The notes under the pieces are model-generated. The model was not told the origin of the DNA. It made no database searches and saw nothing but the letters and a program-made list of their open reading frames with translations. From Listeria weihenstephanensis (GTDB taxonomy: Bacteria; Bacillota; Bacilli; Lactobacillales; Listeriaceae): 64,000 nt of DNA. Positions 36,741-45,573 of this stretch are shown one piece after another. Position 1 is the first letter of the stretch. Each line of letters begins with the position of its first letter. Both the position numbers and the translations under genes were made by a program. The stretch is taken from the NCBI RefSeq assembly GCF_003534205.1, contig NZ_CP011102.1:1748036-1812035 (forward strand). The letters run 5' to 3'.

Positions 36741-36840
36741 CAAAAAATTTTTTTACAGCTATTTCGGCTTACTTTAGATCTATTATTACCGATAAAATAT
36801 CTTTTCTTCACAATCAGACCCTTTAAAATCGGATTTTGTC
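36741..36840 (+). promoter_or_regulatory. Candidate ComK-binding boxes upstream of comGA
   Basis: AAAA-TATC-TTTT (36794-36805) and AAAA-TCGGA-TTTT (36825-36837), about 19 bases apart, resemble a ComK AT-box pair. A third AAAAAATTTTTTT lies at 36742-36754. The region 36620-36900 has no gene. Confidence 0.45.
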
Positions 36841-36918
36841 CTTTTCTGCCTTAAAGGGATTTCAAGAGGCAACGTCGAATACCATTAGCATAGACACAAT
36901 TTGAAGGAGCCTATTCCA

Positions 36919-37938
36919 ATGATTCAAGAGTTAGCAAATGCCTTACTAAACCAATCTATGCTTCTTTCGGCAAGCGACATCCATCTCATTCCATATGAAG
37001 CAAATTATCGTATCCTCTTCCGTATTAATGGCAGATTACAATTTTTCCATTCGCTAACATTAGATAAAGGCGAACGTTTATTGTCCCATTTAAAATACAG
37101 AGGATTTATGGACATCAGCGAGACAAGAAAACCACAAAGCGGTTCTTTCCAAGCACTTGTTCACGACAATAACGTATCTGTCAGGCTTGCCACAATTCCT
37201 AATTTTCGCTTCATCGAGAGCATGGTTATCCGCGTTTTCTCTGAACAAAAGATTATTCCGTTTTGCAATAGCACTGTTTTCCATCCTATTGCCAACCAGA
37301 TCCTGTCATCAGCAAAACATAACACAGGTCTGCTACTATTCTCGGGATCAACAGGTAGCGGTAAGACCTCCAGCATGTATAGCTTAGCCCATTCATTAAG
37401 CCAAGAAGAGCCGCTACAAGTCATCACTATTGAAGACCCCGTTGAAAGGCCAATGTCCTCTTTTTTACAAGTACAAATAAACGAAAAAGCAGGACTAGAT
37501 TATGCCGAAATTATCCGAGCAACACTACGACATGATCCTGATATTTTAATTGTTGGCGAGATTAGAGACACTCATACTGCCAAAATGGTTATTCGTAGCG
37601 CTTTAACAGGTCATCTTGTATTAAGTACTGTGCATGCAGATAATACATACGGTGTCTTATCTCGCTTATTAGAACTCGGTGTAGATAAAGAAGAACTCAG
37701 GCAATGTCTCATCGGAATCTCCTACCAGCAATTAAAAGATTTGCATTGTATTTTTTGCGAAAGAAAATGCCACACGTTATGTAATCACCTCCCGAGAAAA
37801 AGAACTGCCCTTTATGAATTCTTAGAAAAAGAAAACATCAATCAATTCTTCTCCACAACTGTTGAGCAGACGCTACCCAACAATATAGCACACCAAATAA
37901 AGAAAGGTGGTTACTATGGATTTTTCTCTCCGCAATAA
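36919..37938 (+). CDS. comGA: Competence pilus assembly ATPase ComGA
   Basis: 339 residues. PilB/T-type secretion ATPase that drives assembly of the DNA-uptake pilus. Walker A is GSTGSGKT (residues 143-150), followed by the Asp box ITIEDPVERP, Walker B ILIVGEIRD and the His box LVLSTVHADN. The C-terminal Cys cluster (HCIFCERKCHTLC) resembles a zinc motif of related ATPases. The frame extends to a TTG at 36901, but GAAGGAG at 36903-36909 serves ATG 36919. First gene of comGA-GG. Confidence 0.95.
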   Translation: MIQELANALLNQSMLLSASDIHLIPYEANYRILFRINGRLQFFHSLTLDKGERLLSHLKYRGFMDISETRKPQSGSFQALVHDNNVSVRLATIPNFRFIESMVIRVFSEQKIIPFCNSTVFHPIANQILSSAKHNTGLLLFSGSTGSGKTSSMYSLAHSLSQEEPLQVITIEDPVERPMSSFLQVQINEKAGLDYAEIIRATLRHDPDILIVGEIRDTHTAKMVIRSALTGHLVLSTVHADNTYGVLSRLLELGVDKEELRQCLIGISYQQLKDLHCIFCERKCHTLCNHLPRKRTALYEFLEKENINQFFSTTVEQTLPNNIAHQIKKGGYYGFFSPQ

Positions 37939-38947
37939 CTGGCGAGCTGACGGTGAATTTTTAATTCGCTTAGCAGATCTCCTAAGTAAAGGTTTTACAA
38001 TGGAAGAAGCTATTTCATTTTTATCGATTACAACACCAAAAGATGCTTCAAGAAACAGCCAAATGATTACAACCCTTTCTTCTGGTGCCCCTTTTAGCGA
38101 AGCACTATTACAAGCAAAATTCCCTTCGTTCGTATGCACACAGCTCCACTATGCCAGCAAACACGGCTATTTCAATGAAACAGTTCAAGAAACAGGAGAT
38201 CATTTAACAAGAAAAGCCGAACAGCAAAAAGCCTTACGTAAAATCTTTCAATACCCGCTCATTCTATTTGCAACGGTCATCATCGTTTTTTTCCTGTTGC
38301 GAATTTTTCTACTCCCGAAATTCGACATGCTGTTCAGCCAGCTTACCCACGGAGAAAACCAAACAACTAATTTCACTTATTTTATTTTAGAGAAGCTACC
38401 AATTATTTTTCTTATTCTCCTTGGTCTACTGTTTGCTCTATGCACCTTCTTTCTAACAAAGCAACGTAAGAAAAACTCTTACGAACGGGCTGAACTTTAT
38501 TGCAAAATCCCTATCATCAAAAAATTCATGCGATTACATTATTCCCAAATATTTGCCCGCGAATGTGGCTATCTTTTGAAAAGCGGACTATCCATCAACG
38601 ACATGGTCCAAGTATTCTCACTTAATGACTCCCCACCACTTTTCCAATACATCAGTAAAGCTATTGAGAAAGGTTTTAAAGAGGGCGTCGCATTCACCCA
38701 ATCTCTCGGCCAATTTTCTATATTTGAAAAAGAATTGATTTATATTATCCAACACGGAGAAAAAAATGGGCAATTAGCGGAAGAATTATTATTTTACTAC
38801 AAGCTATGCCATCAAAAATCAGAAGAAAAAACAGAAAAAATATTCAGCTTCATACAACCTGCTGTATTTATGATTATTGGCATACTTATCGTTTCTATCT
38901 ACCTCTCTATCTTGTTCCCGATGTTTTCGATGGTTAATTCCATCTGA
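37916..38947 (+). CDS. comGB: Competence pilus membrane platform ComGB
   Basis: 343 residues, PilC/GspF family. Two T2SSF domains with three membrane helices (about 115-140, 160-185, 315-340). It anchors the pilus base. The upstream in-frame GTG at 37907 lies in the AAAGGTGG ribosome binding site, so ATG 37916 is the start; it overlaps comGA by 23 bases. Confidence 0.93.
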   Translation: MDFSLRNNWRADGEFLIRLADLLSKGFTMEEAISFLSITTPKDASRNSQMITTLSSGAPFSEALLQAKFPSFVCTQLHYASKHGYFNETVQETGDHLTRKAEQQKALRKIFQYPLILFATVIIVFFLLRIFLLPKFDMLFSQLTHGENQTTNFTYFILEKLPIIFLILLGLLFALCTFFLTKQRKKNSYERAELYCKIPIIKKFMRLHYSQIFARECGYLLKSGLSINDMVQVFSLNDSPPLFQYISKAIEKGFKEGVAFTQSLGQFSIFEKELIYIIQHGEKNGQLAEELLFYYKLCHQKSEEKTEKIFSFIQPAVFMIIGILIVSIYLSILFPMFSMVNSI

Positions 38948-38973
38948 CTAATAAAAAAATAGGAGTGATTTCA

Positions 38974-39294
38974 ATGTTTAAAAAGATCAATTGGAAAGAT
39001 GAATCAGGTTTCACCTTAGTCGAAATGCTTATCGTTTTACTTGTGGTTAGCGTGCTGCTACTTCTAACTATCCCTAACATCGTAAAGCAAAGTAAGTCCA
39101 TCAATGATAAAGGTTGCGACGCATTTATTACAATGGTTCAAGGACAAACCCAAGCTTATCAACTGGAACACAACAAAGTCCCATCACTTCAAGATTTACT
39201 GACTGGCGGATACCTTAAAGGCGAACAGAAAAAATGCCCGAATGGTAAAGATGTCAACATTGATAGTAGCGGAAAGGTCACTGAAGGCTCGTGA
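38974..39294 (+). CDS. comGC: Major pseudopilin ComGC
   Basis: About 106 residues. Class III signal SGFTLVEMLIVLLVVSVLL, processed by ComC before Phe with the required Glu5. Two cysteines (DKGCDAF and KKCPNGK) match the intramolecular disulfide of the Bacillus pilin. The upstream GTG at 38965 lies in the AGGAGTG site; ATG 38974 is preferred. Confidence 0.94.
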   Translation: MFKKINWKDESGFTLVEMLIVLLVVSVLLLLTIPNIVKQSKSINDKGCDAFITMVQGQTQAYQLEHNKVPSLQDLLTGGYLKGEQKKCPNGKDVNIDSSGKVTEGS

Positions 39295-39719
39295 AAAAGA
39301 ATGGCTTCACCCTAATTGAAATGTTGCTTGTTCTCTCTATTAGCCTTATCATTCTAAGCATCAGTGTCTTCCCAGCAGGAAATCTAATAGTCCAAATGTA
39401 TGAAAAGCAAAGTCTTGACCAGCTAAAAATGGATATCATGCAGCTACAAGCCGAAGCAATTACAACGCATCAAGAAACAGCATTAACATTAGATGGTATT
39501 AATAATTCCTATACAGGAGCTGTGGCTAATAATAATATCCTTGTAAGAAAACTCAGTACATCTTTACATTTCACCGAGAAAAGCGAGCAAGTTTTTCGCT
39601 TTTCTCCCCCCTTTGGAAACATTAGTAAATTCAAAACTGTCATAATCCAAGGTAATAGCAAAAAATATGCACTCATTTTTCAAATCGGCAAAGGGAGGTT
39701 TCGTATTGAAGAAATATAA
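39291..39719 (+). CDS. comGD: Minor pseudopilin ComGD
   Basis: 142 residues, signal GFTLIEMLLVLSISLIILS near the N-terminus. Starts at GTG overlapping the comGC stop (GTGA). Minor pilin that helps initiate the pilus. Confidence 0.9.
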   Translation: MKKNGFTLIEMLLVLSISLIILSISVFPAGNLIVQMYEKQSLDQLKMDIMQLQAEAITTHQETALTLDGINNSYTGAVANNNILVRKLSTSLHFTEKSEQVFRFSPPFGNISKFKTVIIQGNSKKYALIFQIGKGRFRIEEI

Positions 39720-40008
39720 TGGATTTTCTTTACTTGAGAGCCTTTTCTCGCTCAGTCTATTATCTATCATTGTACTTTCACTCTTACCTATGATCATGCA
39801 AATAAAGCAACAACTACATCAACAAAACCAACTTACCACAGCATACCAATTGCTTTTTGAGGAGAGCCAACTTCATCTAAATACCTCCTTTTCATCAAGT
39901 AAGGAAATCTCTATCAAAAACCAAACATATCATATAACAATGAATCAGGAGGCGAAGCAAATTTGCGCTAATTATGCCCAAGAAAATTTATGTTATGCTA
40001 TCAAATAA
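39706..40008 (+). CDS. comGE: Minor pseudopilin ComGE
   Basis: 100 residues. Start TTG at 39706, with AAAGGGAGG seven bases upstream, gives KKYNGFSLLESLFSLSLLS, a class III pilin-like signal. It overlaps comGD by 14 bases. Two late cysteines (QICANYAQENLC) could pair. Confidence 0.85.
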   Translation: MKKYNGFSLLESLFSLSLLSIIVLSLLPMIMQIKQQLHQQNQLTTAYQLLFEESQLHLNTSFSSSKEISIKNQTYHITMNQEAKQICANYAQENLCYAIK

Positions 40009-40426
40009 AGAAGCATTCACCCTACTCGAATCATTATTTTCATTGCTAATCCTCATCATAGTTACCTCTTTTATACCACTTATATTCCAAAGCTATCAAT
40101 CCGTTCTCAAAGTGATGGATGTCGACAAAAATTATGAATGGCAACTCTTTATGAATCAGACACGCAAAGAAATATACCAAGGTACAGGATTTATAGTTAC
40201 TGATCATGCCATTATTTTCTCTTCTCAATCCAAACAAATTAAGTACGAAGGTTATCAAAATATGGTCCGGCGTTCCGTTGACAATAAAGGCCATGAACCA
40301 TTATTAACAACAATCAAACAAGATAAATGGACCAAAACCAATGATGGTCGACTTATTTATGAAGTAACTTTTGAAGATAATATCAAATTGATTGCATGCT
40401 TTTATGTACAGGAAGGAGGAATATAA
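39995..40426 (+). CDS. comGF: Minor pseudopilin ComGF
   Basis: 143 residues from ATG 39995 (MLSNKEAFTLLESLFSLL); the frame also has an ATG at 39974. Neither has a strong ribosome binding site, so it is probably coupled to comGE, whose end it overlaps. Signal AFTLLESLFSLLILI is followed by a typical minor pilin body. Confidence 0.83.
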   Translation: MLSNKEAFTLLESLFSLLILIIVTSFIPLIFQSYQSVLKVMDVDKNYEWQLFMNQTRKEIYQGTGFIVTDHAIIFSSQSKQIKYEGYQNMVRRSVDNKGHEPLLTTIKQDKWTKTNDGRLIYEVTFEDNIKLIACFYVQEGGI

Positions 40427-40431
40427 ATCAC

Positions 40432-40794
40432 ATGTTTCGAAATGGCTTCACTTACGTGTTGTGCCTCTATATCACATTGCTCGGAATCACTGTCATGCTT
40501 GGAGCGACAAGTATCTATAGTTCCAAGCTTCAGATGGAAAAACAATTACAAAACCATTATTTAGCCAACACGCTTTTAAATATATCCATCCATAATAATC
40601 TTTCCAAAATCAAATCTAGCCAAAAGACATTTACAGAGAGTCACAATGAGGCAATTTTATGGTATAATTGGGCGGATAGTACCGAAGATAGCATAAAATA
40701 TAACACTGTCACAAAACTAAAAAATGGTTATATCTTAAATCAAATCATTTATTGGGACATTAAATCACAGAAAATTTATCTTCTACTAAATTAA
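40432..40794 (+). CDS. comGG: ComGG-like minor pseudopilin
   Basis: 120 residues. Start ATG 40432 with GGAAGGAGG 12 bases upstream. N-terminal NGFTYVLCLYITLLGITVML resembles a prepilin signal but lacks the Glu at position 5, as in other ComGG proteins, which are diverse. It ends the comG operon; aroK follows after 25 bases. Confidence 0.78.
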   Translation: MFRNGFTYVLCLYITLLGITVMLGATSIYSSKLQMEKQLQNHYLANTLLNISIHNNLSKIKSSQKTFTESHNEAILWYNWADSTEDSIKYNTVTKLKNGYILNQIIYWDIKSQKIYLLLN

Positions 40795-40819
40795 TGCTAG
40801 CGCTAAGGAGGATTTATCA

Positions 40820-41335
40820 ATGAGGCAAATTGTGCTAACTGGATTTATGGGAGCTGGGAAAACAACAGTTGGCAAGCTACTTTCCCAAACAATGCAGTTA
40901 CCAATAATCGACATCGATACAGAAATTCAACTAGAACAACAAGCGTCAATCACAGAAATTTTTGCAAACTTAGGAGAAGTAAAGTTTCGAGAACTTGAAC
41001 ATCAAATGTTACTACGCGTATTACAAAAAGATGCTGTCATATCCACTGGCGGTGGTATTATTCTATCTCCAGAAAATAGAGCAGAACTAACGGCTGCTAA
41101 CTTTGTCGTTTATCTGAAAACTCAACCTGATAGCTTTTTATCTCGATTAAAAGGAGATACCACTCGCCCGTTGATTCAGGAAAAAAGTGCCAAAGAAATC
41201 AAAGACTTATTTGAATCACGTGCCCAGCTATACGAAAATTCTGCGCATTTAACGATTGAAACAGATGAGTTAACACCACAAGAAATCGCAAATCAAATCC
41301 AACAATATTTCCAAGAAAGAAAGGAGAACATATGA
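40820..41335 (+). CDS. aroK: Shikimate kinase
   Basis: 171 residues, P-loop kinase of the shikimate pathway. Walker A LTGFMGAGKTTVG (residues 6-18), shikimate-binding DIDTEIQ (about 32) and FRELEHQ, STGGGIILSPENR (about 76-88), lid DTTRPLI. Start ATG with AAGGAGG. It follows comGG and overlaps the ABC ATPase gene by 4 bases. Confidence 0.95.
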   Translation: MRQIVLTGFMGAGKTTVGKLLSQTMQLPIIDIDTEIQLEQQASITEIFANLGEVKFRELEHQMLLRVLQKDAVISTGGGIILSPENRAELTAANFVVYLKTQPDSFLSRLKGDTTRPLIQEKSAKEIKDLFESRAQLYENSAHLTIETDELTPQEIANQIQQYFQERKENI

Positions 41336-42264
41336 CACAAACCGTTTTAGAGATAAATCATTTAGTAAAAAAAATTGGTAATAAAGCTATTGTAAAAGAC
41401 ATCTCTTTTTCTGTAAATGAAGGTGAAATATTTGGTCTCTTAGGTCCAAATGGTGCTGGGAAAACGACTATTATTCGTAGTATTGTCAAGTTGATAAGCA
41501 AAACCAGTGGAGAAATCAAAATACTAGGTCATGATATCGATACTTCTTACACAGAAGCCATTCAGCACGTGGGCGCTATCGTTGAAAATCCTGAGTTCTA
41601 TCCCTATATGACTGGATTACAGAATTTAAAAGCTTTCGCATCAATGTCTCGAAAGAAAGTATCAGCTGAGCGGATTGATGAAATTATAAAACTTGTCCAT
41701 TTAGAAAAAGCGATCAATAATAAAGTAAAAACATATTCCCTCGGGATGCGACAACGTCTTGGAGTCGCGCAAGCACTCATTCATGAGCCTAAACTTCTCA
41801 TTTTCGATGAACCGACAAACGGCTTGGATCCAGAAGGTATGAAAGAATTCCGCTTACAAATGAAATCATTAGCTACACAAGGGGTCAGTGTTCTTGTTTC
41901 CTCCCACTTACTAACAGAAATGGAACTATTATGCGATCGTTTTGCAATTATAGAGCGAGGCGAACTGACGCATATAGCGGACATGGAACAAACTAGTACC
42001 TCTGAGCAAGAGAAGGCTTTCCATATGCACTTAGAACCGCTTCCACAAGCTAAAGAATTATTAACTAACTGGGATATAGACTACATAGTTGCTGAAGATG
42101 GGACGCCTCACTTCTTTATAACAACACTCCCATCTAATATTCCCGCGCTAATAAAGAAACTAGCACTTGCTGACATTTCGATATTTACAGTAGAAGCGCA
42201 CACAAAATCTCTAGAAGAGCGTTTCCTAGAAATAACAAAGCACAATGGGGGTAGTATGGAATGA
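41332..42264 (+). CDS. ABC transporter ATP-binding protein (BcrA-like, ABC-2 exporter)
   Basis: 310 residues. Walker A GPNGAGKTT (about 38-46), signature YSLGMRQRLG (about 135), Walker B LLIFDEPTNGLDPEG, and switch SSHLLTEM. A C-terminal extension (about 215-310) is common in the bacitracin or antimicrobial peptide exporter group. The ATG overlaps the aroK stop. With the next gene it forms a two-component exporter; substrate unknown. Confidence 0.9.
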   Translation: MTQTVLEINHLVKKIGNKAIVKDISFSVNEGEIFGLLGPNGAGKTTIIRSIVKLISKTSGEIKILGHDIDTSYTEAIQHVGAIVENPEFYPYMTGLQNLKAFASMSRKKVSAERIDEIIKLVHLEKAINNKVKTYSLGMRQRLGVAQALIHEPKLLIFDEPTNGLDPEGMKEFRLQMKSLATQGVSVLVSSHLLTEMELLCDRFAIIERGELTHIADMEQTSTSEQEKAFHMHLEPLPQAKELLTNWDIDYIVAEDGTPHFFITTLPSNIPALIKKLALADISIFTVEAHTKSLEERFLEITKHNGGSME

Positions 42265-43082
42265 TGTCATTAATTGCAAACGAGACTAAAAAATTAACAC
42301 TTCGATTCAGCACATGGTTATATCCACTTATTATTTTAGCTATTGTCCTTGCGCTTTCTGCAAGCTACAAATCCTTTATTCCAGATTTAGATAATGTCCA
42401 GCTAATGTTATCTATCAACAGTATCAGCATGTTTCTAGTTGCTCTATTCTCTATTGTTGTCGCAAGCGCCGTAGTATCTTCTGAATTCAGCTATGGGACA
42501 ATAAAATTATTACTTATCCGTCCTTATCAAAGATGGCAGATTCTTCTTTCTAAATATATCGTCGTTCTTTTATACGCCGTTCTTTTAACACTTTTCGTCC
42601 TTATCATGTCCTATGTTATCGGAGGGATCATTACCTCATTTGGTAGCCTATCACAAGACATAAGCGCAATTAATCCCACGTACTCAGAGAATGGTGACGT
42701 TTTAAATGCTAGTCAAACAGCCCTTCATGCGCTCAGTTCACAATTAGGATATTTTCTTGTTCAATTAATTTTTTCTTCGTCTATTGCTTTCATGATCTCA
42801 TCACTTCTAAGAAGCCAAGCATTAGCAGTTGGTATTGGACTATTCCTCCTTTTTGTAAACAGTATCGCTGGAGGCATAACGCTCATGCTAGTTGAGCAGT
42901 TCCAATGGTTTAAATACATTTTCATGGCACCATTATATTATATTAGTATGAATGCCAATGGTCTTGGTATGGATGTAAAAGGACTTTCTCCAGGATTAGC
43001 ACTTGGTGTCTTGGCGGTATATTATGTAGTATTTATGGCACTATCTTTTATTTTCTTTCAAAAAAGAGATGTCTCCGTTTAA
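42261..43082 (+). CDS. ABC-2 family transporter permease
   Basis: 273 residues with about six membrane helices (15-35, 48-70, 95-125, 160-185, 195-220, 245-265). The GTIKLLLIRPYQRWQILLSKY segment between helices 2 and 3 is typical of this permease group. Start ATG at 42261 or 42264 overlaps the ATPase stop. No sensor kinase, regulator or bacteriocin gene is next to it. Confidence 0.87.
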   Translation: MMSLIANETKKLTLRFSTWLYPLIILAIVLALSASYKSFIPDLDNVQLMLSINSISMFLVALFSIVVASAVVSSEFSYGTIKLLLIRPYQRWQILLSKYIVVLLYAVLLTLFVLIMSYVIGGIITSFGSLSQDISAINPTYSENGDVLNASQTALHALSSQLGYFLVQLIFSSSIAFMISSLLRSQALAVGIGLFLLFVNSIAGGITLMLVEQFQWFKYIFMAPLYYISMNANGLGMDVKGLSPGLALGVLAVYYVVFMALSFIFFQKRDVSV

Positions 43083-43095
43083 AATTTACCACTCA

Positions 43096-43131
43096 AAAAG
43101 CCAAATGAGGATAGAGCCTCATTTGGCTTTT
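43096..43131. terminator. Bidirectional terminator between the ABC permease and yqgU
   Basis: Perfect stem AAAAGCCAAATGAGG/CCTCATTTGGCTTTT with short loop and A/T-runs. Confidence 0.93.
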
Positions 43132-44230
43132 AATAAATCTTGTCACGGTGCGGAATAAGATAAGTCATGTCCCCGCTTTCCAAATCAACCACCCGGTCAA
43201 ACAAATAGCCATATAAACAATATTTCCCACTAGGTGAGGTTAAAATAGGCTCATTATTGACTAATTCTAAAATCGTATCATTATGCTTTGTCTTAGGATC
43301 AATTTTCACTAGTTTAAACTCTCCACCATGGTCATTTAACTTTTTGCTTTCATACGGTTCAAAAGTAAGAAAAGATTCTTGTTCTACATTCAAATCATAG
43401 AAAGGGAAAAAGGTCCCCAGTTCGTCATACACTCTAGGGGCTTTGTATTTATAATACGACTGAAATCCAATAGACCTAAAATTATAAACCATCGATTTCT
43501 CCGTCTCACCTGGCTCCATTGTTAAGAATATATTCGAGGACACTGCAAACTGATAAACATTTGCTACAATAAGATTTTTCACGCTTTTGTCCCGAATATC
43601 TTCTAAGAAAATATCCCCTCGATCATTTTGAGCGGAGGCTTTTTGATTTACGACAAACAAGTTATCGCTATACCACGACACAAAGGGTGATGTGGCATCC
43701 AATTTCGTTATGCTACCAGATGGAATGTCCCACTGGAAAACCTGATAATTCCAGTCTGTATCAAATGTTGTCATAAACATCTTGTCCGGATTATCGTGAT
43801 TCCAAGCAAATTCGATATTCTGAGGCTTGATACTTTTTGTGAATAAAGGAGTACCCGCCATAGATATGACGTCCAAAACTGCCTTGTCCTTACTCGACGT
43901 AGAATACACCAAGAAGCGATCGCGATCCGGACTTATTTGTACCTCAGAAATAACATTTTTTGTTTCATAAATCTTCTTTCTTTTATTCGTCAAAATATTA
44001 AGCGTCTCAAAAGTTATTTTTCCAGGTTTCTTTAATTGAAGTAAAACATTTTCATCGTCAACCCAGCCTATCACACGTTGAAACTCCTTAGAATTAACTG
44101 TAGATGTTTGAACGGCCACGGGAGCATCCTCTTTCTTTTTACCAGGTGCTGTCTCCTCGTTTTTACAACCATAGGAAAAAAATAAAAGTCCAAGGATAGT
44201 AATGATGAAACCTATGCGCATCTTATTCAT
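43130..44230 (-). CDS. yqgU: YqgU-like lipoprotein (beta-propeller-like)
   Basis: 366 residues. Lipoprotein signal peptide ends FSYGC (Cys22). The body consists of repeated strand blocks (VIGWVDDENVLLQ, ISEVQISPDRDRFLVYST, FAWNHDNPDKMFMTTFD) that look like a beta-propeller. The order next to glcK and yqgQ matches B. subtilis yqgU. In that species it is poorly characterised. Start ATG with GGAGGGAG. Confidence 0.83.
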   Translation of the reverse strand: MNKMRIGFIITILGLLFFSYGCKNEETAPGKKKEDAPVAVQTSTVNSKEFQRVIGWVDDENVLLQLKKPGKITFETLNILTNKRKKIYETKNVISEVQISPDRDRFLVYSTSSKDKAVLDVISMAGTPLFTKSIKPQNIEFAWNHDNPDKMFMTTFDTDWNYQVFQWDIPSGSITKLDATSPFVSWYSDNLFVVNQKASAQNDRGDIFLEDIRDKSVKNLIVANVYQFAVSSNIFLTMEPGETEKSMVYNFRSIGFQSYYKYKAPRVYDELGTFFPFYDLNVEQESFLTFEPYESKKLNDHGGEFKLVKIDPKTKHNDTILELVNNEPILTSPSGKYCLYGYLFDRVVDLESGDMTYLIPHRDKIY

Positions 44231-44315
44231 AATCTCCCTCCAATTGCCTCTGCCTTACTTCCATTTTACCCTACCATCAAGAAACTGAAACAAACTTCCA
44301 TGAAAAACGAATAAA

Positions 44316-44363
44316 AGCTAGATACATCTTAGCAACAAGGTGTTGCCAAAGATATATCTAGCT
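44316..44363 (-). terminator. Terminator after glcK
   Basis: Minus strand AGCTAGATATATCTT pairs with AAGATGTATCTAGCT, with GGCAAC/GTTGC extending inside, followed by TTTTAT. Confidence 0.87.
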
Positions 44364-44373
44364 AAATGAAACT

Positions 44374-45345
44374 TTACTCTGAGGGAAGCGCTAACCAAGC
44401 TGCTCCTAAAACCCCAGCATCATTTCCCAATGTTGCGATGGAAATCGATGTTGATTCCTTAACAGCTGGAAACACCATTCCTTCAAAATAACTTTGAATC
44501 GGTTTTAAAAGTGCATCCCCAGCAGCCGAAACGCCACCACCAATGATTATTTTCTCTGGGTTTAGCATATTTCCAATATGACTACATGCAAGGCCGAGGT
44601 AGAAACAAATATGGTCGACAACTTTCGTCGCTAACACATCACCCTCATTAGCTAATTCAAAAATCAACTTAGATGTTGTTTCCTCTGTACCATCTTGAAT
44701 GATATTTTTAAGTTTGGAATCTTGTTCGAACGATTTCGCTAAATCTTTAGCTACGCGAACAATCCCTGTTGCCGATGCGATTGTCTCCAAACAACCCTTC
44801 TTACCGCAAGTACACACATAAGCATCTTTGCTCGTATCAACTGTAATGTGTCCAATTTCACCCGCTGCACCTTTCGCTCCATGAAGAATTTTCCCCTCAG
44901 CGAAAATTCCGCCGCCAACACCTGTTCCAAGCGTCACGAAGAATACGTTAGCTGAACCTTCACCAGCGCCTTTCCATCTCTCACCAACGGCCGCAATGTT
45001 CGCATCATTATCCAGATAAACACCTAATCCAGTAATGTTTTTAAGGTCCGTTGCAACATTTTGCTCCTTCGCCCAGTTAAGATTATAGGCGCCTTTCACA
45101 GTACCAGTTTCATAGTTAATCGTTCCAGGTGTCCCCATTCCAATGCCGTGAAAAATGTCATTGTCTAATTGCAAATCTGTCAATTTTTGATTAATGCTAT
45201 CACCAATATTACGGACGATGTGAGATCCTTCATCTGAAATATCCGTTTCAACAGACCACTTCTCCTCGATTTTTCCGTTAGCTGATAAAATCGCGATTTT
45301 TGCAGTTGTGCCGCCAAGGTCAACACCAATTAATTTCTTTTCCAT
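44374..45345 (-). CDS. glcK: Glucokinase, ROK family
   Basis: 323 residues. It phosphorylates glucose with ATP. Phosphate loop GVDLGGTTAKIAIL; catalytic Asp in YLDNDANIAAVGE (about residue 109); VTLGTGVGGGIF; zinc motif CTCGKKGCLE with the preceding His in GEIGHITVD. An in-frame GTG at 45351 is an alternative; the ATG at 45345 is 10 bases from GGAG. Co-transcribed with yqgQ and the rhomboid gene. Confidence 0.94.
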   Translation of the reverse strand: MEKKLIGVDLGGTTAKIAILSANGKIEEKWSVETDISDEGSHIVRNIGDSINQKLTDLQLDNDIFHGIGMGTPGTINYETGTVKGAYNLNWAKEQNVATDLKNITGLGVYLDNDANIAAVGERWKGAGEGSANVFFVTLGTGVGGGIFAEGKILHGAKGAAGEIGHITVDTSKDAYVCTCGKKGCLETIASATGIVRVAKDLAKSFEQDSKLKNIIQDGTEETTSKLIFELANEGDVLATKVVDHICFYLGLACSHIGNMLNPEKIIIGGGVSAAGDALLKPIQSYFEGMVFPAVKESTSISIATLGNDAGVLGAAWLALPSE

Positions 45346-45358
45346 TTCCACATATCTC

Positions 45359-45571
45359 CTAATCTACAACGTTATTTTTAGCTTTTTCTTTGTCAATCTC
45401 AACTTTTAAAATGGATCTTGCGCGGGCATATACTTCTCGATCCAAGATTTTGTGCTTGAACAGTTCTGTCAACTCGTATTCCATCATTTCCATATCCCAC
45501 TGTCTCTTACCAAGATATAAAATGATGCCATATTTTTTTAATAATTGAGCTACATCATAAACGGTTGTCAT
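45359..45571 (-). CDS. yqgQ: YqgQ family protein (DUF910)
   Basis: 70 residues, helical, matching the DUF910 pattern (YDVAQLLKKYGIILYLGKRQWDMEMM). Lies 2 bases after the rhomboid gene and 13 before glcK. Possibly binds single-stranded nucleic acid as suggested for the family; no direct evidence here. Confidence 0.88.
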   Translation of the reverse strand: MTTVYDVAQLLKKYGIILYLGKRQWDMEMMEYELTELFKHKILDREVYARARSILKVEIDKEKAKNNVVD

Positions 45572-45573
45572 AA

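Noticed and set aside
36742-36754. AAAAAATTTTTTT as a terminator for an upstream gene
   Set aside because: It is an A/T palindrome with no GC stem; more like a ComK box or simple AT tract.
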